A program made the position numbers and the translations under genes. From the NCBI GenBank assembly GCA_947428835.1, contig CANENE010000015.1, positions 1-40,399 on the forward strand: a DNA stretch of 40,399 nucleotides, given 5' to 3'. The notes below the pieces were generated by a model, which searched no databases, was not told the DNA's origin, and worked only from the letters and a program-made list of their open reading frames with translations. Positions 1-8,733 of this stretch are shown here, piece by piece. This DNA comes from an uncultured bacterium (GTDB taxonomy: Bacteria > Cyanobacteriota > Vampirovibrionia > Gastranaerophilales > Gastranaerophilaceae). Within the stretch, counting starts at the first letter, position 1. Each line of letters opens with the position of its first letter.

Positions 1-47
1 ATGCTCAAACAAGTTCACTTTGACGTATGTGGGTATTGATGTTTTCA

Positions 48-100
48 TACGTCATTGCGAGAATGAATGAAAGTAAGGACGCGGCAATACGGTAGCAATA
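48..100. repeat. family A palindromic repeat, partial
   Basis: The stretch begins CGTCATTGCGAG and ends near CGGCAATAC, a degraded form of the CATTGCGAG...GAAGCAATCC arms seen at 897-987, 1306-1392, 22519-22617 and 34969-34998. No convincing gene covers positions 1-141. Confidence 0.5.
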
Positions 101-141
101 AGGCCTTGTTGTTTGCATCCGGGTTTGATATTGTTTAACCC

Positions 142-565
142 TTATTCCTTATTTTCCTTGTCCTTCTTCTTTTCCTCCTTTTCTTTCTTCTTCCTTCCTC
201 GTTTAGAATTTTTCTTTATATTTTCTGTTTGCATTTCTTTGGTTGTCTTTGCATGTTTTGCAATTTTTAGTACAGCTTTATACTTATCTTTAGAAAATTC
301 TTTGTTTAGTTCCAGTGAACTCATTATCATTTTCACTCCTGCAAGATTGGATAGAACTTCATTTGTAAGAAAAAGTATAACTTTTCTTTTCTTCTATGTC
401 ATTAAGTGTATAGTATCTTCTGTTACTTTTTGTTCTTTTTGGAATAAGCATTCCTTCTTTGTCCCATATTCTAAGTGTCCTTGGATGAACTCCAAGATAA
501 TTTGCCACATGGGATATACTAACACTTAATTTCTTAGAACTTACTTTACTCAATGAATCGGGCAT
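142..565 (-). pseudogene. HspR-like MerR-family regulator, frameshifted
   Basis: Two reverse-strand reading frames together make one MerR/HspR-type regulator. The first (565 to 359) carries the helix-turn-helix, with VANYLGVHPRTLRIWDKEG and the wing segment RRYYTLNDIEE. The second, in another frame, reads LTNEVLSNLAGVKMIM, the second half expected of HspR-type proteins, and ends in a Lys/Glu-rich tail. Removing one A inside the A-rich run at about 381-393 joins them as NDIEEKK-VILFLTNEVLSNLAGV. The start at 565 has AAGGA 8 bases upstream. HspR proteins repress chaperone genes; no chaperone gene is visible here. The break could be a true pseudogene, a read error in the homopolymer, or programmed slippage. 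Confidence 0.7.
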
Positions 566-588
566 AATTTATTTCCTTATATAATTAG

Positions 589-617
589 TACTTAAAGATT
601 AACCATGATACTTAAAG
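589..617. promoter_or_regulatory. paired 9-bp direct repeats upstream of the MerR gene
   Basis: TACTTAAAG occurs at 589-597 and again at 609-617, exactly 20 bases apart, which is two helical turns. They lie just upstream of the reverse-strand MerR start and could be an autoregulatory site. This is an inference from spacing and position only. Confidence 0.3.
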
Positions 618-676
618 GTGATGGTAAATCTTATAAAAAAAATGTATTGTGTAGATAAAAATAAAAGGAAATATCT

Positions 677-892
677 ATGCATGAAGAAGAAAAAAGATGT
701 CTTAAAGTGGAAGAATTTAAAAAAGCTCAATACGATATAGAACTTGCTCATACATTAATCGTTTTAATTAAAGAATATTTTCTTAATCATTATGCTGATG
801 AAGAAGGAGCATATCAAATGATACCAATACTAAATTGTGTACAAGAAAGACTGTGCAAAGTCTGTGTTAGTTTTATGGAGGTAGAAATATAA
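677..892 (+). CDS. small hypothetical protein
   Basis: A 71-residue protein of unknown function. AAAGGAAAT lies upstream of the ATG at good distance, which supports it being a real gene. It is soluble, rich in Glu, Lys and Tyr, probably mostly helical, and has three Cys (one near the N-terminus, two in a CKVC segment near the C-terminus). No family is recognised. It is followed immediately by a family A repeat. Confidence 0.55.
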   Translation: MHEEEKRCLKVEEFKKAQYDIELAHTLIVLIKEYFLNHYADEEGAYQMIPILNCVQERLCKVCVSFMEVEI

Positions 893-896
893 TACT

Positions 897-987
897 CCGG
901 ATTACCGAGGCACTTTAGTGCCTCGCAATGACGGTTATTTATATTAAAGCGCACATTCGTCATTGCGGGTGAAACGAAGCAATCCGG
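897..987. repeat. family A inverted-repeat element
   Basis: The element opens with CCGGATTACCGAGGCACT and closes with GAAGCAATCCGG, with CAATGACG and CGTCATTG as inner arms, so the two halves are inverted copies. GGCACT/AGTGCC forms an extra small hairpin in the left arm. A third CCGGATTG fragment follows at about 997-1004. Confidence 0.65.
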
Positions 988-1036
988 TAAAACTTTCCGG
1001 ATTGAATAAAATTGATTTTAGTATTATTATAATTTA

Positions 1037-1297
1037 ATGCAAGAAAATTCTAAAATGTTATATAAGGCTGTTGCTGTTGTCATTAGTGAGCAAAAGGATT
1101 TAAAAGGTATAAAATATACCGAATTATGCTATGAAAATGAAATACCAATGTCAACATATGATGATATAATTAATGCTAAAACAAAAGCTTCTTTTTATAA
1201 TATTGCAAAAGTTGTTAAAGCCTTAGATTTAAGTTTTGAAGAATTTGGTAAATTGCTTGATAAAAAACTTCCTAAGAATTTTTTAGATAATGAATGA
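1037..1297 (+). CDS. small XRE-type helix-turn-helix protein
   Basis: An 86-residue protein with a Cro/C1-like helix-turn-helix: IKYTELCYENEIPMSTYDDI occupies the two-helix region, and KVVKALDLSFEEFGKLL matches the last helices of XRE proteins. It is a DNA-binding domain with almost nothing else. There is no Shine-Dalgarno sequence; TATTAT at 1025-1030 ends 6 bases before the ATG, which suggests a leaderless message. It sits between two family A repeats, with no obvious target nearby. Confidence 0.65.
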   Translation: MQENSKMLYKAVAVVISEQKDLKGIKYTELCYENEIPMSTYDDIINAKTKASFYNIAKVVKALDLSFEEFGKLLDKKLPKNFLDNE

Positions 1298-1305
1298 TAA
1301 TTTTT

Positions 1306-1392
1306 GGATTGCCACACAGCAAAGCTGCTTGCAATGATGCATTTTAAACATCAATTTATACCATCGTCACTGCAAGGGAGGTGAAGCAATCC
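1306..1392. repeat. family A inverted-repeat element
   Basis: The element starts GGATTGCC, has an internal GCAATGATG, and ends with ATCGTCACTGC...GTGAAGCAATCC, the same arm arrangement as at 897-987. It fills the gap between the XRE gene and the convergent sugar-isomerase-like gene. Confidence 0.6.
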
Positions 1393-1416
1393 GACTCCAA
1401 AATGCCAAAAAACAAA

Positions 1417-2223
1417 CTAAGCTAATCCAATGCTTTGGTATAAGCTATTAAAGTATTCAATGGATTCAAAAAGCTCTTCTTTATCAAAAATTTCAAAAGT
1501 CATGCTTGGGTATAGGTGCATATCCTTCAAAGTCTTCAAAATTCCTTTTATATCAATATCCCCCTTTAAAAGGCTTGAGTGAGAGTCTTCATCTTTAAAG
1601 TTGCTATGAAAATGCATATGATGAAGCATTATCCCATATTCTTTAATCCAATAAGAAACAGGCTCAATCGAATGCAGATTGCAATGGCCTATATCAATTG
1701 TCGCTTTAAGATTGGGACTATTAACGGCTGCAATAATATCTCTTATCATATCAGGATTGCTTTCATGCACATTTTCAATTGTTGCAGTTATTTCAAGTTC
1801 TTCAAAATTTTTTATAAATTCATTATAAAATTCAATGTTTGAAAGAAAAAACATCTCTCTATACTGTTTTTGTTTTAAAAGATTATTAAAACAAGTATGA
1901 AAAACAACCGTTTTGGCTCCAAATTCCTGCGCAAGTTCCAAACTTTGATAATATCTTTTGATACTTGCATTTTTTATCAAAGGGTCTTTTGATACAAATG
2001 AAAGCCCCGAAAAAAAGCCATGGAGGCTTACTTCATTTTCAAAATCATTTAAAATCGCTCTGTATTCTTTTTTATTTTTTTCAAAATTTTCTTCAATTTC
2101 AGCTAATTTCCCGAATCTTGAAATTTCAATTCCAAGATTCAATTCATTTGCAATATTGATAGCATCTTTAAAATTATGATAAGATACAGATGAAGATATA
2201 TATCTTTTGATTTTGGTTTCCAT
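1417..2223 (-). CDS. sugar phosphate isomerase/epimerase-like TIM-barrel protein (AP endonuclease 2 family)
   Basis: 268 residues resembling the xylose isomerase-like TIM barrel superfamily. Features expected of metal-binding barrel strands are visible: VVFHTCFNN in the middle, ATIENVHESN (Glu on a strand end), KATIDIGHCNLHS (Asp and His), MHHMHFHSNF (paired His) and MTFEIFD near the C-terminus (Glu). These would bind one or two divalent metals. The substrate cannot be told from sequence. The gene is divergent from the zinc-ribbon gene at 2245; TATAAT read on the reverse strand (2230-2235) ends 6 bases before the ATG with no Shine-Dalgarno, so the message is probably leaderless. Confidence 0.7.
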   Translation of the reverse strand: METKIKRYISSSVSYHNFKDAINIANELNLGIEISRFGKLAEIEENFEKNKKEYRAILNDFENEVSLHGFFSGLSFVSKDPLIKNASIKRYYQSLELAQEFGAKTVVFHTCFNNLLKQKQYREMFFLSNIEFYNEFIKNFEELEITATIENVHESNPDMIRDIIAAVNSPNLKATIDIGHCNLHSIEPVSYWIKEYGIMLHHMHFHSNFKDEDSHSSLLKGDIDIKGILKTLKDMHLYPSMTFEIFDKEELFESIEYFNSLYQSIGLA

Positions 2224-2229
2224 AATTAA

Positions 2230-2237
2230 ATTATAAT
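2230..2237. promoter_or_regulatory. overlapping divergent -10 boxes (bidirectional promoter)
   Basis: The palindrome AATTATAATT contains TATAAT on the forward strand (2232-2237) and TATAAT on the reverse strand (2230-2235). The forward box ends 7 bases before the ATG at 2245; the reverse box ends 6 bases before the ATG at 2223. Both genes lack Shine-Dalgarno sequences. One symmetric -10 element could therefore drive both genes as leaderless messages. Confidence 0.6.
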
Positions 2238-2244
2238 TTAAAAA

Positions 2245-2511
2245 ATGTATATTGCAGAATTATTTATAAAAATTAAAGAAGATTTCAACGATAAAAAAGG
2301 GCCCATTTATAACCTTTTTTTAAAATTTGAAAAATTCATTTTGAAACTTAAAAAAATTGAAATCCCTCAAAATACTAATGAAGAAATTGAAGATGATAGC
2401 ACCAATTGCTCTCATATATTTGTACCTGTTGATTCAACAGGGAAAGTCTTAGCTTGCACAAAATGCGGCGAAATTTATAAACCCACAAAAAAAGATACTA
2501 ACCCGTTTTAG
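2245..2511 (+). CDS. small zinc-ribbon-like protein
   Basis: 88 residues. The first half is Lys-rich and helical (FLKFEKFILKLKKIEIP); the second half has CSHIFVPVDSTGKVLACTKC followed by GEIYK, a pattern of one Cys-His pair and one CxxC typical of short zinc ribbons. No function is recognised. Its last bases overlap the end of the convergent ATPase gene by 4 bases. Confidence 0.55.
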   Translation: MYIAELFIKIKEDFNDKKGPIYNLFLKFEKFILKLKKIEIPQNTNEEIEDDSTNCSHIFVPVDSTGKVLACTKCGEIYKPTKKDTNPF

Positions 2512-3905
2512 AAAAGGTATTTTTTAAGCTCATCTTTTGAAAAAACTTCAATACTTTCTTTGTTATGAATGAAAACAAGACAGCTTATGACGGATTTGAA
2601 CATATTAAATTCGCTAAATTCAAATTTCCGCCTCAAATCGTCCATATTTTCAGCCAAAAATTCCGTAATCAAAGCTTTATTTTTCAAAGTCAAAGAAGTA
2701 AAGAAATCGAGCCCTTCTTTTGTGGTAATTCCTTCAAAATATAGAATATCAGGGCTTTGAAATTCAATAAATCTCATTGCTTTATCAAGGTTAAAACCTA
2801 TATTTTCATTCAATTCGCACTGAGATACATTTTTTAACCTGTATTTTGCAATACTTTCAAGTGTCATGATATTTTTTGATTTTGGAATTAAATTTGATAA
2901 AATCGAATAAATTAAATGCGTTTTTCCAACCAGACTTGCTCCGCAAATCAAAATCACACCTGGCTTTAGAAGAGATTGTTTGATAAGTTCTATCTTATCT
3001 TCTTCTATATTCATCTTTTCAATAGGTATCGGCGGGTGATAGATTTTAATAAGTATTCTTTCCCCATTTATGGTTGGAAACGCACTCACCGAAGCAGTAA
3101 GTTCAATTTCTCCAACGTTAAAACTTAATTTTCCAAGCTGCGGAATTTCAAAGACATTAGGATCAAGATTACATAGGGTCTTTAAGGATTGTACAAAAGG
3201 ATTTGTAAGCAGGCTTGGAATTACTCCTGTTTGAATAACATCATCTGCTCTTTTAAAATTAACGCTCAAGCCTTCTTGTGTATTTTCAAAATAAAGTTCT
3301 TTGAAATCCTCGCTTATTGCTTGTTTTAAAATCGCCTTAAATAAAACCTGAATATGTTCGGAAGATAGATTGTCGCGATGCAGCTCATCTTGCCAATTAA
3401 CAGATGTTGTATTATCAATATCGATATTGTCGATTTTACCTTTTACGTCATAATATTCTTTGATTTTCTTTAAAATAGAAGTTTCAGCGGCAATTACAGG
3501 GTCTATGTTTTTGCCTGTAATTTTCATAATTTTATCAATTGAAAAAAGATCCATAGGATCTGCCATTGCTACAGTGAGCGTATCTTCGATTATAAAAAGA
3601 GGAAGAATTTTGAACCTTAGAGCATCTTTGCAGCTGATAAATTCAAGGCATTTTTTATCAATTGAATAATTTTCAAGATTAACGCAAGGTGTGTGTAATT
3701 TTTCTTCCAAAAATTTCATTAAAGTTTCTTCAGATAACATTTTTGTATTTATTAGAATTTGGCCGATATTTGTATTTTGCGCAAGCGCAAGCTCGCTTGC
3801 ATGTTCTATATCATCATAAGTGACCAAATTATCTCTTACTAAATCATATTTCAGTTTGTCTAAAGTTTTATTATCCAAAGAAGGATTATCGTTCAACAAA
3901 TCCAT
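2508..3905 (-). CDS. degenerate PilB/GspE-like secretion ATPase
   Basis: 465 residues built like the assembly ATPases of type IV pili and type II secretion. An N-terminal MshEN-type domain lies at about 20-150 (IGQILINTKMLSEETLMKFL, then LPLFIIEDTLTVAMADP). A P-loop, GASLVGKT, is at 322-329, and PDILYFEGI at about 385-393 is in the Walker B place. Family landmarks are missing or altered: no clear Asp box (TLESIAK instead of the usual EDP segment), no STLHTN-type His box, and no four-Cys zinc finger. It may be a regulatory or partner ATPase rather than the main motor. It is the third gene of an operon after the kinase and receiver, about 10 bases from the receiver stop. Confidence 0.75.
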   Translation of the reverse strand: MDLLNDNPSLDNKTLDKLKYDLVRDNLVTYDDIEHASELALAQNTNIGQILINTKMLSEETLMKFLEEKLHTPCVNLENYSIDKKCLEFISCKDALRFKILPLFIIEDTLTVAMADPMDLFSIDKIMKITGKNIDPVIAAETSILKKIKEYYDVKGKIDNIDIDNTTSVNWQDELHRDNLSSEHIQVLFKAILKQAISEDFKELYFENTQEGLSVNFKRADDVIQTGVIPSLLTNPFVQSLKTLCNLDPNVFEIPQLGKLSFNVGEIELTASVSAFPTINGERILIKIYHPPIPIEKMNIEEDKIELIKQSLLKPGVILICGASLVGKTHLIYSILSNLIPKSKNIMTLESIAKYRLKNVSQCELNENIGFNLDKAMRFIEFQSPDILYFEGITTKEGLDFFTSLTLKNKALITEFLAENMDDLRRKFEFSEFNMFKSVISCLVFIHNKESIEVFSKDELKKYLF

Positions 3906-3914
3906 TTTTACACC

Positions 3915-4277
3915 TTAAATTAAATGTTTTTCAATTTTTTCAAGAACATCAGAAAATTCAAAAGGCTTTGTAATATATTCATCCGCCCCTGTTTCTTCGC
4001 CTATGATTTTGTCTTCATCCTGGCTTCTTGCAGTAATCATAATAATCGGAATATTTTTGTAGCGGTTATCAAATTTCAAAAGACGGCAAATCTTATAACC
4101 ATTGATTTTTGGCATCATAACATCAAGTATGACAAGGTCCGGGTTTTCATTTTTAGCTTTATTTAGCCCTTCTTCGCCATCTAATGCCGTAATGCATTCA
4201 AACCCTTTGGCCTTTAGCATAAAAGAAAGGGTTTCAACTATATCTTTTTCATCATCAACTATCAAAATCTTTTTCAT
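3915..4277 (-). CDS. single-domain response regulator (CheY-like receiver)
   Basis: A 120-residue stand-alone receiver with all phosphorylation residues: D8-D9, phosphoacceptor D52 in LVILDVMMP, T82 in MITAR and K104 in ITKPF. It lacks an output domain, so it must act by protein contact. The ATG at 4277 (MKKILIVDD) is chosen because AGAGGA lies about 5 bases upstream; a GTG at 4304 is in frame but has no support. It lies between the histidine kinase and the PilB-like ATPase in one operon, so it may carry the kinase signal to that ATPase. Confidence 0.85.
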   Translation of the reverse strand: MKKILIVDDEKDIVETLSFMLKAKGFECITALDGEEGLNKAKNENPDLVILDVMMPKINGYKICRLLKFDNRYKNIPIIMITARSQDEDKIIGEETGADEYITKPFEFSDVLEKIEKHLI

Positions 4278-4306
4278 ATTGTCCTCTTTACCCCTTTTTT
4301 GCACTT

Positions 4307-6385
4307 TCAGCCCAGCTGTTTAATAATTTTGCCAATATCTGTGCCATCTTTTTTACTGTGGGCTTTTGACAATATTATATCATCATTATTTTTAATGCAA
4401 AATTCATTTATAGTTTTGAAAAACGCATCAAAAGATTCTTGTGTAATCTTTGGAATACAAGCATAATAGACGTTTTTTATTTCCCCGATTTTTTCTTCAA
4501 TTTCTTCTTTGGTTTCTTTTGGAACTTCTTCATTTATAAAAAGCTCTTTAGATAATGCCGTTAGATTAAGCAATTTATTTTCTTTTAATTTGCTTATGGT
4601 ATCTGTGTTTTCTTTCATAGAAATTTTAATTATTCCAACATCATCATAATTAGTTAAAGCCCTCATAACATCCATTTCAAAAGTTTTTCTTTCGCTTAAA
4701 AGAGGAAGGAGCACATTAAAAACAGAGCCTTGTTTTTCAACACTATCAACCCAAATTGCCCCAAGGTGCGAATCAATAAGCTGTTTTGTAATAGTTAAAC
4801 CAAGCCCGACACCGCCTTTATTTCGATTTAGAGAGCTTTCAATTTGAGAAAATTTATCAAAAATCTTTGGTATATCTTCTTGTTTAATTCCGATACCATT
4901 ATCTTTTACACTGATTAAAATATATTTTCCATCCAGTTTTTTAGCAGGCAAAATAAGCTTTGTTTCATCAATTTCACTATTTTCAACAAGCCTTGCTGTA
5001 ACTGTGATTTCGCCGTTATCGGAAGTAAATTTAATAGAATTTGAAACAAGATTTGTAAAAATCTGCTCTATTCTTCTGATATCTGCATAAATTTCGGGGA
5101 GTTTTTGCTCAATATTGAGATTGATTTTTATATTTTTTTCATTTGCAACTTGTGAAAAAGTTTTTTGTAACAATTCCAAAGAAGGCGTTATATCAACAAT
5201 TTTGTATTTGAAATCGAGTTTTCCTGTTTGTATTCTTGATAAATCCAACAAATCTTCAATAATCCCTGATAACCTTTGAATATTTCTTTTTGCCATAGAA
5301 ATAAAGTTTCTGGTATCAGGTGTAATTGCTCCTGCTTGCTCGGATAAGACAATCTCAAGAGAATTATTAATGGGTGTAAGTGGTGTTCTTAGTTCGTGGG
5401 AAACTATTGAAACGAATTCGGATTTTAGTTTTTCAAGTTTTTCTAATTTTTTGTTTGTAATAGAAATTTCTTCGTATAATTTGGCACTTCGAAGGGGCAG
5501 GGCTACTTGATGAGATATTGCCTGAAAACAGGTAACATCTTCTGTTGAATATGGAAGGCTGCGGAATATTTCAACAACACCAAAAAAGTCGCTTCCGACT
5601 TTTATCGGGGCAAAAAGTGAATCATAGCTTAAAACTTCAAGACCGAATATTTTATTTGAGCGGGATTGTTTAACTTTTTGGATTAATTCAATTTCATCAA
5701 AGTCTTTTTCGTTAGGTAAAATGCCATCATCAAAAATCGTCTTATAATTCAATACAGAGCGGATTTTAAGGGCATCTGTCAGATTTTGCGAAGGTGTATG
5801 GATTGTATTGATATTTAAAATAGATTTTCCTGTCGGATTAAACAGCAAAACGCAAGCCATATCAAAGCTTAGGGTCTTTTCCATAGCTTCTATCATAATG
5901 TCAAAGAGTTTTGTAGTATTTAAAGTACCTGTAAACTGTGAAGCCGTATTATACAAGACATTAAGCTGATAGAGGCTTCTTGATAGTTCTTTGTTGTTTT
6001 CATAGAGCCTGTCCAGGGATTTTTTGATTTTGAGATGAGAATTTATTGTCGCAATTAAGACATTTTCATTGATAGGGTTTGTAATAATACCATCCGATAA
6101 GCCCATAAATTCTGTTTTTTCGTTATTTACAACAAGAATTATTTGAATATTTTGGTTTTTTGCAACAGATTTAATTTGCCTTAAAACATATTCGCAATTT
6201 TCAAGATTATCTTCAATTAAAACAACATCAGGCATAAAATGATGGATTTGGGTGAGATTATCTTCAATATTTCCAATAGCTTCCATAACCTCAAACCCGT
6301 TGTTTTGAAGAAAAGATTTGATTAAATTATTTGACCCGTTTAAGCATAAATATGCTTTAATTGCAGCAGTAGTTGTGTTATCCAT
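4307..6385 (-). CDS. sensor histidine kinase (pseudo-receiver, GAF, HisKA, HATPase)
   Basis: 692 residues, no membrane segment, so a cytosolic sensor. Order: a receiver-like domain (about 8-120) in which the phosphoacceptor position reads PDVVLIED, with Glu58 where Asp is normal; a GAF domain (about 145-305); the dimerisation helix with SHELRTPLTP (H330); N box QIFTNLVSNSIKFT (about 441-454); DNGIGI (495-500); GVGLGL (525-530). About 130 extra C-terminal residues of mixed character are not recognised. TAAAAT on the reverse strand (6392-6397) ends 6 bases before the ATG without a Shine-Dalgarno sequence, so the operon message may be leaderless. It is the first gene of the kinase-receiver-ATPase operon. 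Confidence 0.85.
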   Translation of the reverse strand: MDNTTTAAIKAYLCLNGSNNLIKSFLQNNGFEVMEAIGNIEDNLTQIHHFMPDVVLIEDNLENCEYVLRQIKSVAKNQNIQIILVVNNEKTEFMGLSDGIITNPINENVLIATINSHLKIKKSLDRLYENNKELSRSLYQLNVLYNTASQFTGTLNTTKLFDIMIEAMEKTLSFDMACVLLFNPTGKSILNINTIHTPSQNLTDALKIRSVLNYKTIFDDGILPNEKDFDEIELIQKVKQSRSNKIFGLEVLSYDSLFAPIKVGSDFFGVVEIFRSLPYSTEDVTCFQAISHQVALPLRSAKLYEEISITNKKLEKLEKLKSEFVSIVSHELRTPLTPINNSLEIVLSEQAGAITPDTRNFISMAKRNIQRLSGIIEDLLDLSRIQTGKLDFKYKIVDITPSLELLQKTFSQVANEKNIKINLNIEQKLPEIYADIRRIEQIFTNLVSNSIKFTSDNGEITVTARLVENSEIDETKLILPAKKLDGKYILISVKDNGIGIKQEDIPKIFDKFSQIESSLNRNKGGVGLGLTITKQLIDSHLGAIWVDSVEKQGSVFNVLLPLLSERKTFEMDVMRALTNYDDVGIIKISMKENTDTISKLKENKLLNLTALSKELFINEEVPKETKEEIEEKIGEIKNVYYACIPKITQESFDAFFKTINEFCIKNNDDIILSKAHSKKDGTDIGKIIKQLG

Positions 6386-6446
6386 AATAAAATTTTAGTC
6401 AATGCTTTTCAAATTGGCAAAAAAGAAACACTTTTGTAATATTTGC

Positions 6447-7808
6447 CTAGCTTAAAAATTCAATCAAATCAGAAGCTGTATTTATTTCATAATTGATTAT
6501 AAAATCTGCAGTTGTTTTTTTAAGCGCAATTAATTTTTCAATCGGGGTCATATATATTCTATCTTTAGCGTTTAAGTTTTTGAGCGAAATTAAAAATAGC
6601 ATTTTAATTATGTTCCAGCCTGAAATTTCTTTGCCTCTGTCTTTTATTTTAATATCAAGACCTTTTGAAATTATTTCTTTATTTATATTTTCAAGCTCAT
6701 CAAGTTTTATAAAGCTGAAAATTTCAAGCAAATTATCAAAATCGCAATAGCAAAGTCCCTTGTAAAAAGCAGCCAAAGCAAGTGCAAGCTCGGGATTTAA
6801 ACTATCATGGTTTCTAATTTCTATATAATTTTTTAATCGGATATCAGGAAAAATCAGGCTTTGGTGCAAAATATAATCTTTTAAAGCCGGCCTGTAACCT
6901 TGATATCCTTCTTTTAAATATGCTGCAAAATCAATTTTGCCATTTATTTCAATAATTTTTTCGTCCCTTTCAATATAAAGCATCGGGACTTTTAGGATTT
7001 CTTGTACATAATTTTTGATTATGTTTTTTTGTTTGTTGAAACCTTGAAAAACCTTTTTATAAAACAAATTGCAGCGATTTGCCCCTGTATTAAGCCAGGC
7101 ATTTGCTCTATTTGATTTGTTTTGGCTCAAAACGCCGTTTTCAAAGGGGCTGTTTGCACTCAATGCCATCATAAAAGGCATAATCATATTAAAAAATTTC
7201 AGCTTATTATAGCAATCGTAACTGTCGCTATAATCTACATTAATCTGTATTCCTGCGGTTTTTCGCATCATAACAGGACAAAGCTCGCCTCTGTCACAAT
7301 ATGGCAGATATCTATTCATCAAATCGTATCTTTTTTTATTCAAGATATTAATCTCATCAACCCCTGACACAGGGCTAATTCCGTAGCCAAGCAAAATTAC
7401 ATTATAGGCAGATGCGATTTTATTAGTGAGCTCAACTATTTTTGACAGTTTTAAATCCATATCCAGGATACTTTTCATCGGAGTAAGACTAATTTCAAAC
7501 TGCATCCCCGGCTCCATTGAAGCGCTTGTGCCATCAGGGCCTTTTGCGCCAATGATTGTTTCATTATCATATATAATTTGCCAGTTTAAAATACTGCTTA
7601 GGTTTTCAATTATCTTTGAAACCTGCTCATAGCTTGCATTTTTAAGAGTAGTTTTATCAAGCGCCAATCTTTCATATTCAAGACCGAATAGATTTTTGTT
7701 TTTCGTTTCATAAAAAGATAAAATATCATCAAAAGTGATTGATTTGGTTTCTTGGCTTTTCGCGCCTGAAGAAGGCTTAATGGCTTTTTTATTTAATATG
7801 TTTTGCAT
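6447..7808 (-). CDS. gshA: glutamate-cysteine ligase, plant/cyanobacterial type
   Basis: 453 residues of the GCS2 family, which joins glutamate and cysteine in the first step of glutathione synthesis. Family motifs: FGLEYERLALD near residue 42, SMEPGMQFEISLTPM around 97-111, KTAGIQINVDYSD in the centre, ANAWLNTGANRC and the late RNHDSLNPELALALAAFYK. This family is the one used by cyanobacteria, plants and alphaproteobacteria rather than the E. coli type. No gshB is in the window. The product could also be used directly as gamma-glutamylcysteine. The first 25 residues are an unconserved Lys/Ser-rich stretch. Confidence 0.85.
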   Translation of the reverse strand: MQNILNKKAIKPSSGAKSQETKSITFDDILSFYETKNKNLFGLEYERLALDKTTLKNASYEQVSKIIENLSSILNWQIIYDNETIIGAKGPDGTSASMEPGMQFEISLTPMKSILDMDLKLSKIVELTNKIASAYNVILLGYGISPVSGVDEINILNKKRYDLMNRYLPYCDRGELCPVMMRKTAGIQINVDYSDSYDCYNKLKFFNMIMPFMMALSANSPFENGVLSQNKSNRANAWLNTGANRCNLFYKKVFQGFNKQKNIIKNYVQEILKVPMLYIERDEKIIEINGKIDFAAYLKEGYQGYRPALKDYILHQSLIFPDIRLKNYIEIRNHDSLNPELALALAAFYKGLCYCDFDNLLEIFSFIKLDELENINKEIISKGLDIKIKDRGKEISGWNIIKMLFLISLKNLNAKDRIYMTPIEKLIALKKTTADFIINYEINTASDLIEFLS

Positions 7809-7881
7809 ACTTCAAATCTTATCATAAATAATAATTAATTTTAGTAAACAAAAGAGGGATATTTTGTAGTAGAATTAATTT

Positions 7882-8733
7882 ATGGACTTACTATACAATA
7901 TCAAAGCAAGAAATTTTAAGGCAAAAAAGTCTCTGGGACAAAATTTTTTAGTCGATAGCGACACTATCGATTTTATAACAAGATGCGCAAATAGCGATGA
8001 TGAAGTGCTTGAAATTGGACCGGGGCTTGGTTTTGTAACAAAAGGACTTATTCAAAACGCAAAAAATGTTGTCTCCGTTGAAATAGACCCTGATGCTATC
8101 AGTGTTTTAAAAAAAGAACTTGGGCACAATGAAAATTTTCATCTTATAGAAGGCGATATTTTAAAAACAAATATAGTTGATTTGCCTTTTAGCGCCAATT
8201 CAAATGAGAACAAAATAAAAGTTATAGCAAATATCCCATACTATATCACAAGCCCGATTTTAGCGCATTTATTGGGAGAAATTGATGATATAAATAATAA
8301 AAATCGAACCAAAATCAAAAAAATTCTTCTTATGGTCCAATTAGAAGTTGCAAGAAGAATAACAGCTGATAATACCGCTTCAAATAAAGAATACGGCGCG
8401 CTTTCCATTTTATCCAATATGTGGGCTGAAACAAAGATAGTAAAAATTGTTCCAAAAAATTGCTTTAAGCCAAGCCCAAAAGTCGATTCCGCTCTTGTCG
8501 AATTTGATTTGTCGGATAAGCCAAAGGTAGAAATTTCAAGGCTTTTAAAAAGAACAGTAAGAGCAATTTTTAATCAAAGAAGAAAAAATATCAAAAACGC
8601 GCTTTTAATAGCAGGCTTTTTAAATGTAGCTGAAGCCCTTCAAAATGCAGGATTTGAACCAACTGCAAGAGGTGAAAAAATGAGCATATTTGATATTAAA
8701 AAAATAGCTGTTGCCCTGGAGGAATTTAATTGA
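7882..8733 (+). CDS. rsmA: 16S rRNA dimethyladenosine transferase
   Basis: 283 residues; dimethylates two adjacent adenines near the 3' end of 16S rRNA using S-adenosylmethionine. Motifs: KKSLGQNFLVD (15-25), SAM-binding EIGPGLGFVT (45-53), EIDPD (67-71) and catalytic NIPYYITSPI (117-126), with the RNA-binding FNQRRKNIKNAL near the C-terminus. TAGAAT at 7870-7875 ends 6 bases before the ATG and there is no Shine-Dalgarno, so it is probably leaderless. It overlaps ispE by one base (TGATG), and the two are co-transcribed. Confidence 0.95.
   Translation: MDLLYNIKARNFKAKKSLGQNFLVDSDTIDFITRCANSDDEVLEIGPGLGFVTKGLIQNAKNVVSVEIDPDAISVLKKELGHNENFHLIEGDILKTNIVDLPFSANSNENKIKVIANIPYYITSPILAHLLGEIDDINNKNRTKIKKILLMVQLEVARRITADNTASNKEYGALSILSNMWAETKIVKIVPKNCFKPSPKVDSALVEFDLSDKPKVEISRLLKRTVRAIFNQRRKNIKNALLIAGFLNVAEALQNAGFEPTARGEKMSIFDIKKIAVALEEFN

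Noticed and set aside
113-529. Open frame of 138 codons on the forward strand, rich in Phe, Ser and Leu
   Set aside because: It is the complement of the Lys-rich, frameshifted MerR-like gene on the reverse strand; the hydrophobic composition comes from the T-rich complement, and there is no ribosome binding site.
897-1392. CRISPR array from repeated family A elements
   Set aside because: The copies are unevenly spaced, differ in length, lie between genes and occur in both orientations; there is no set of unique spacers of equal length.
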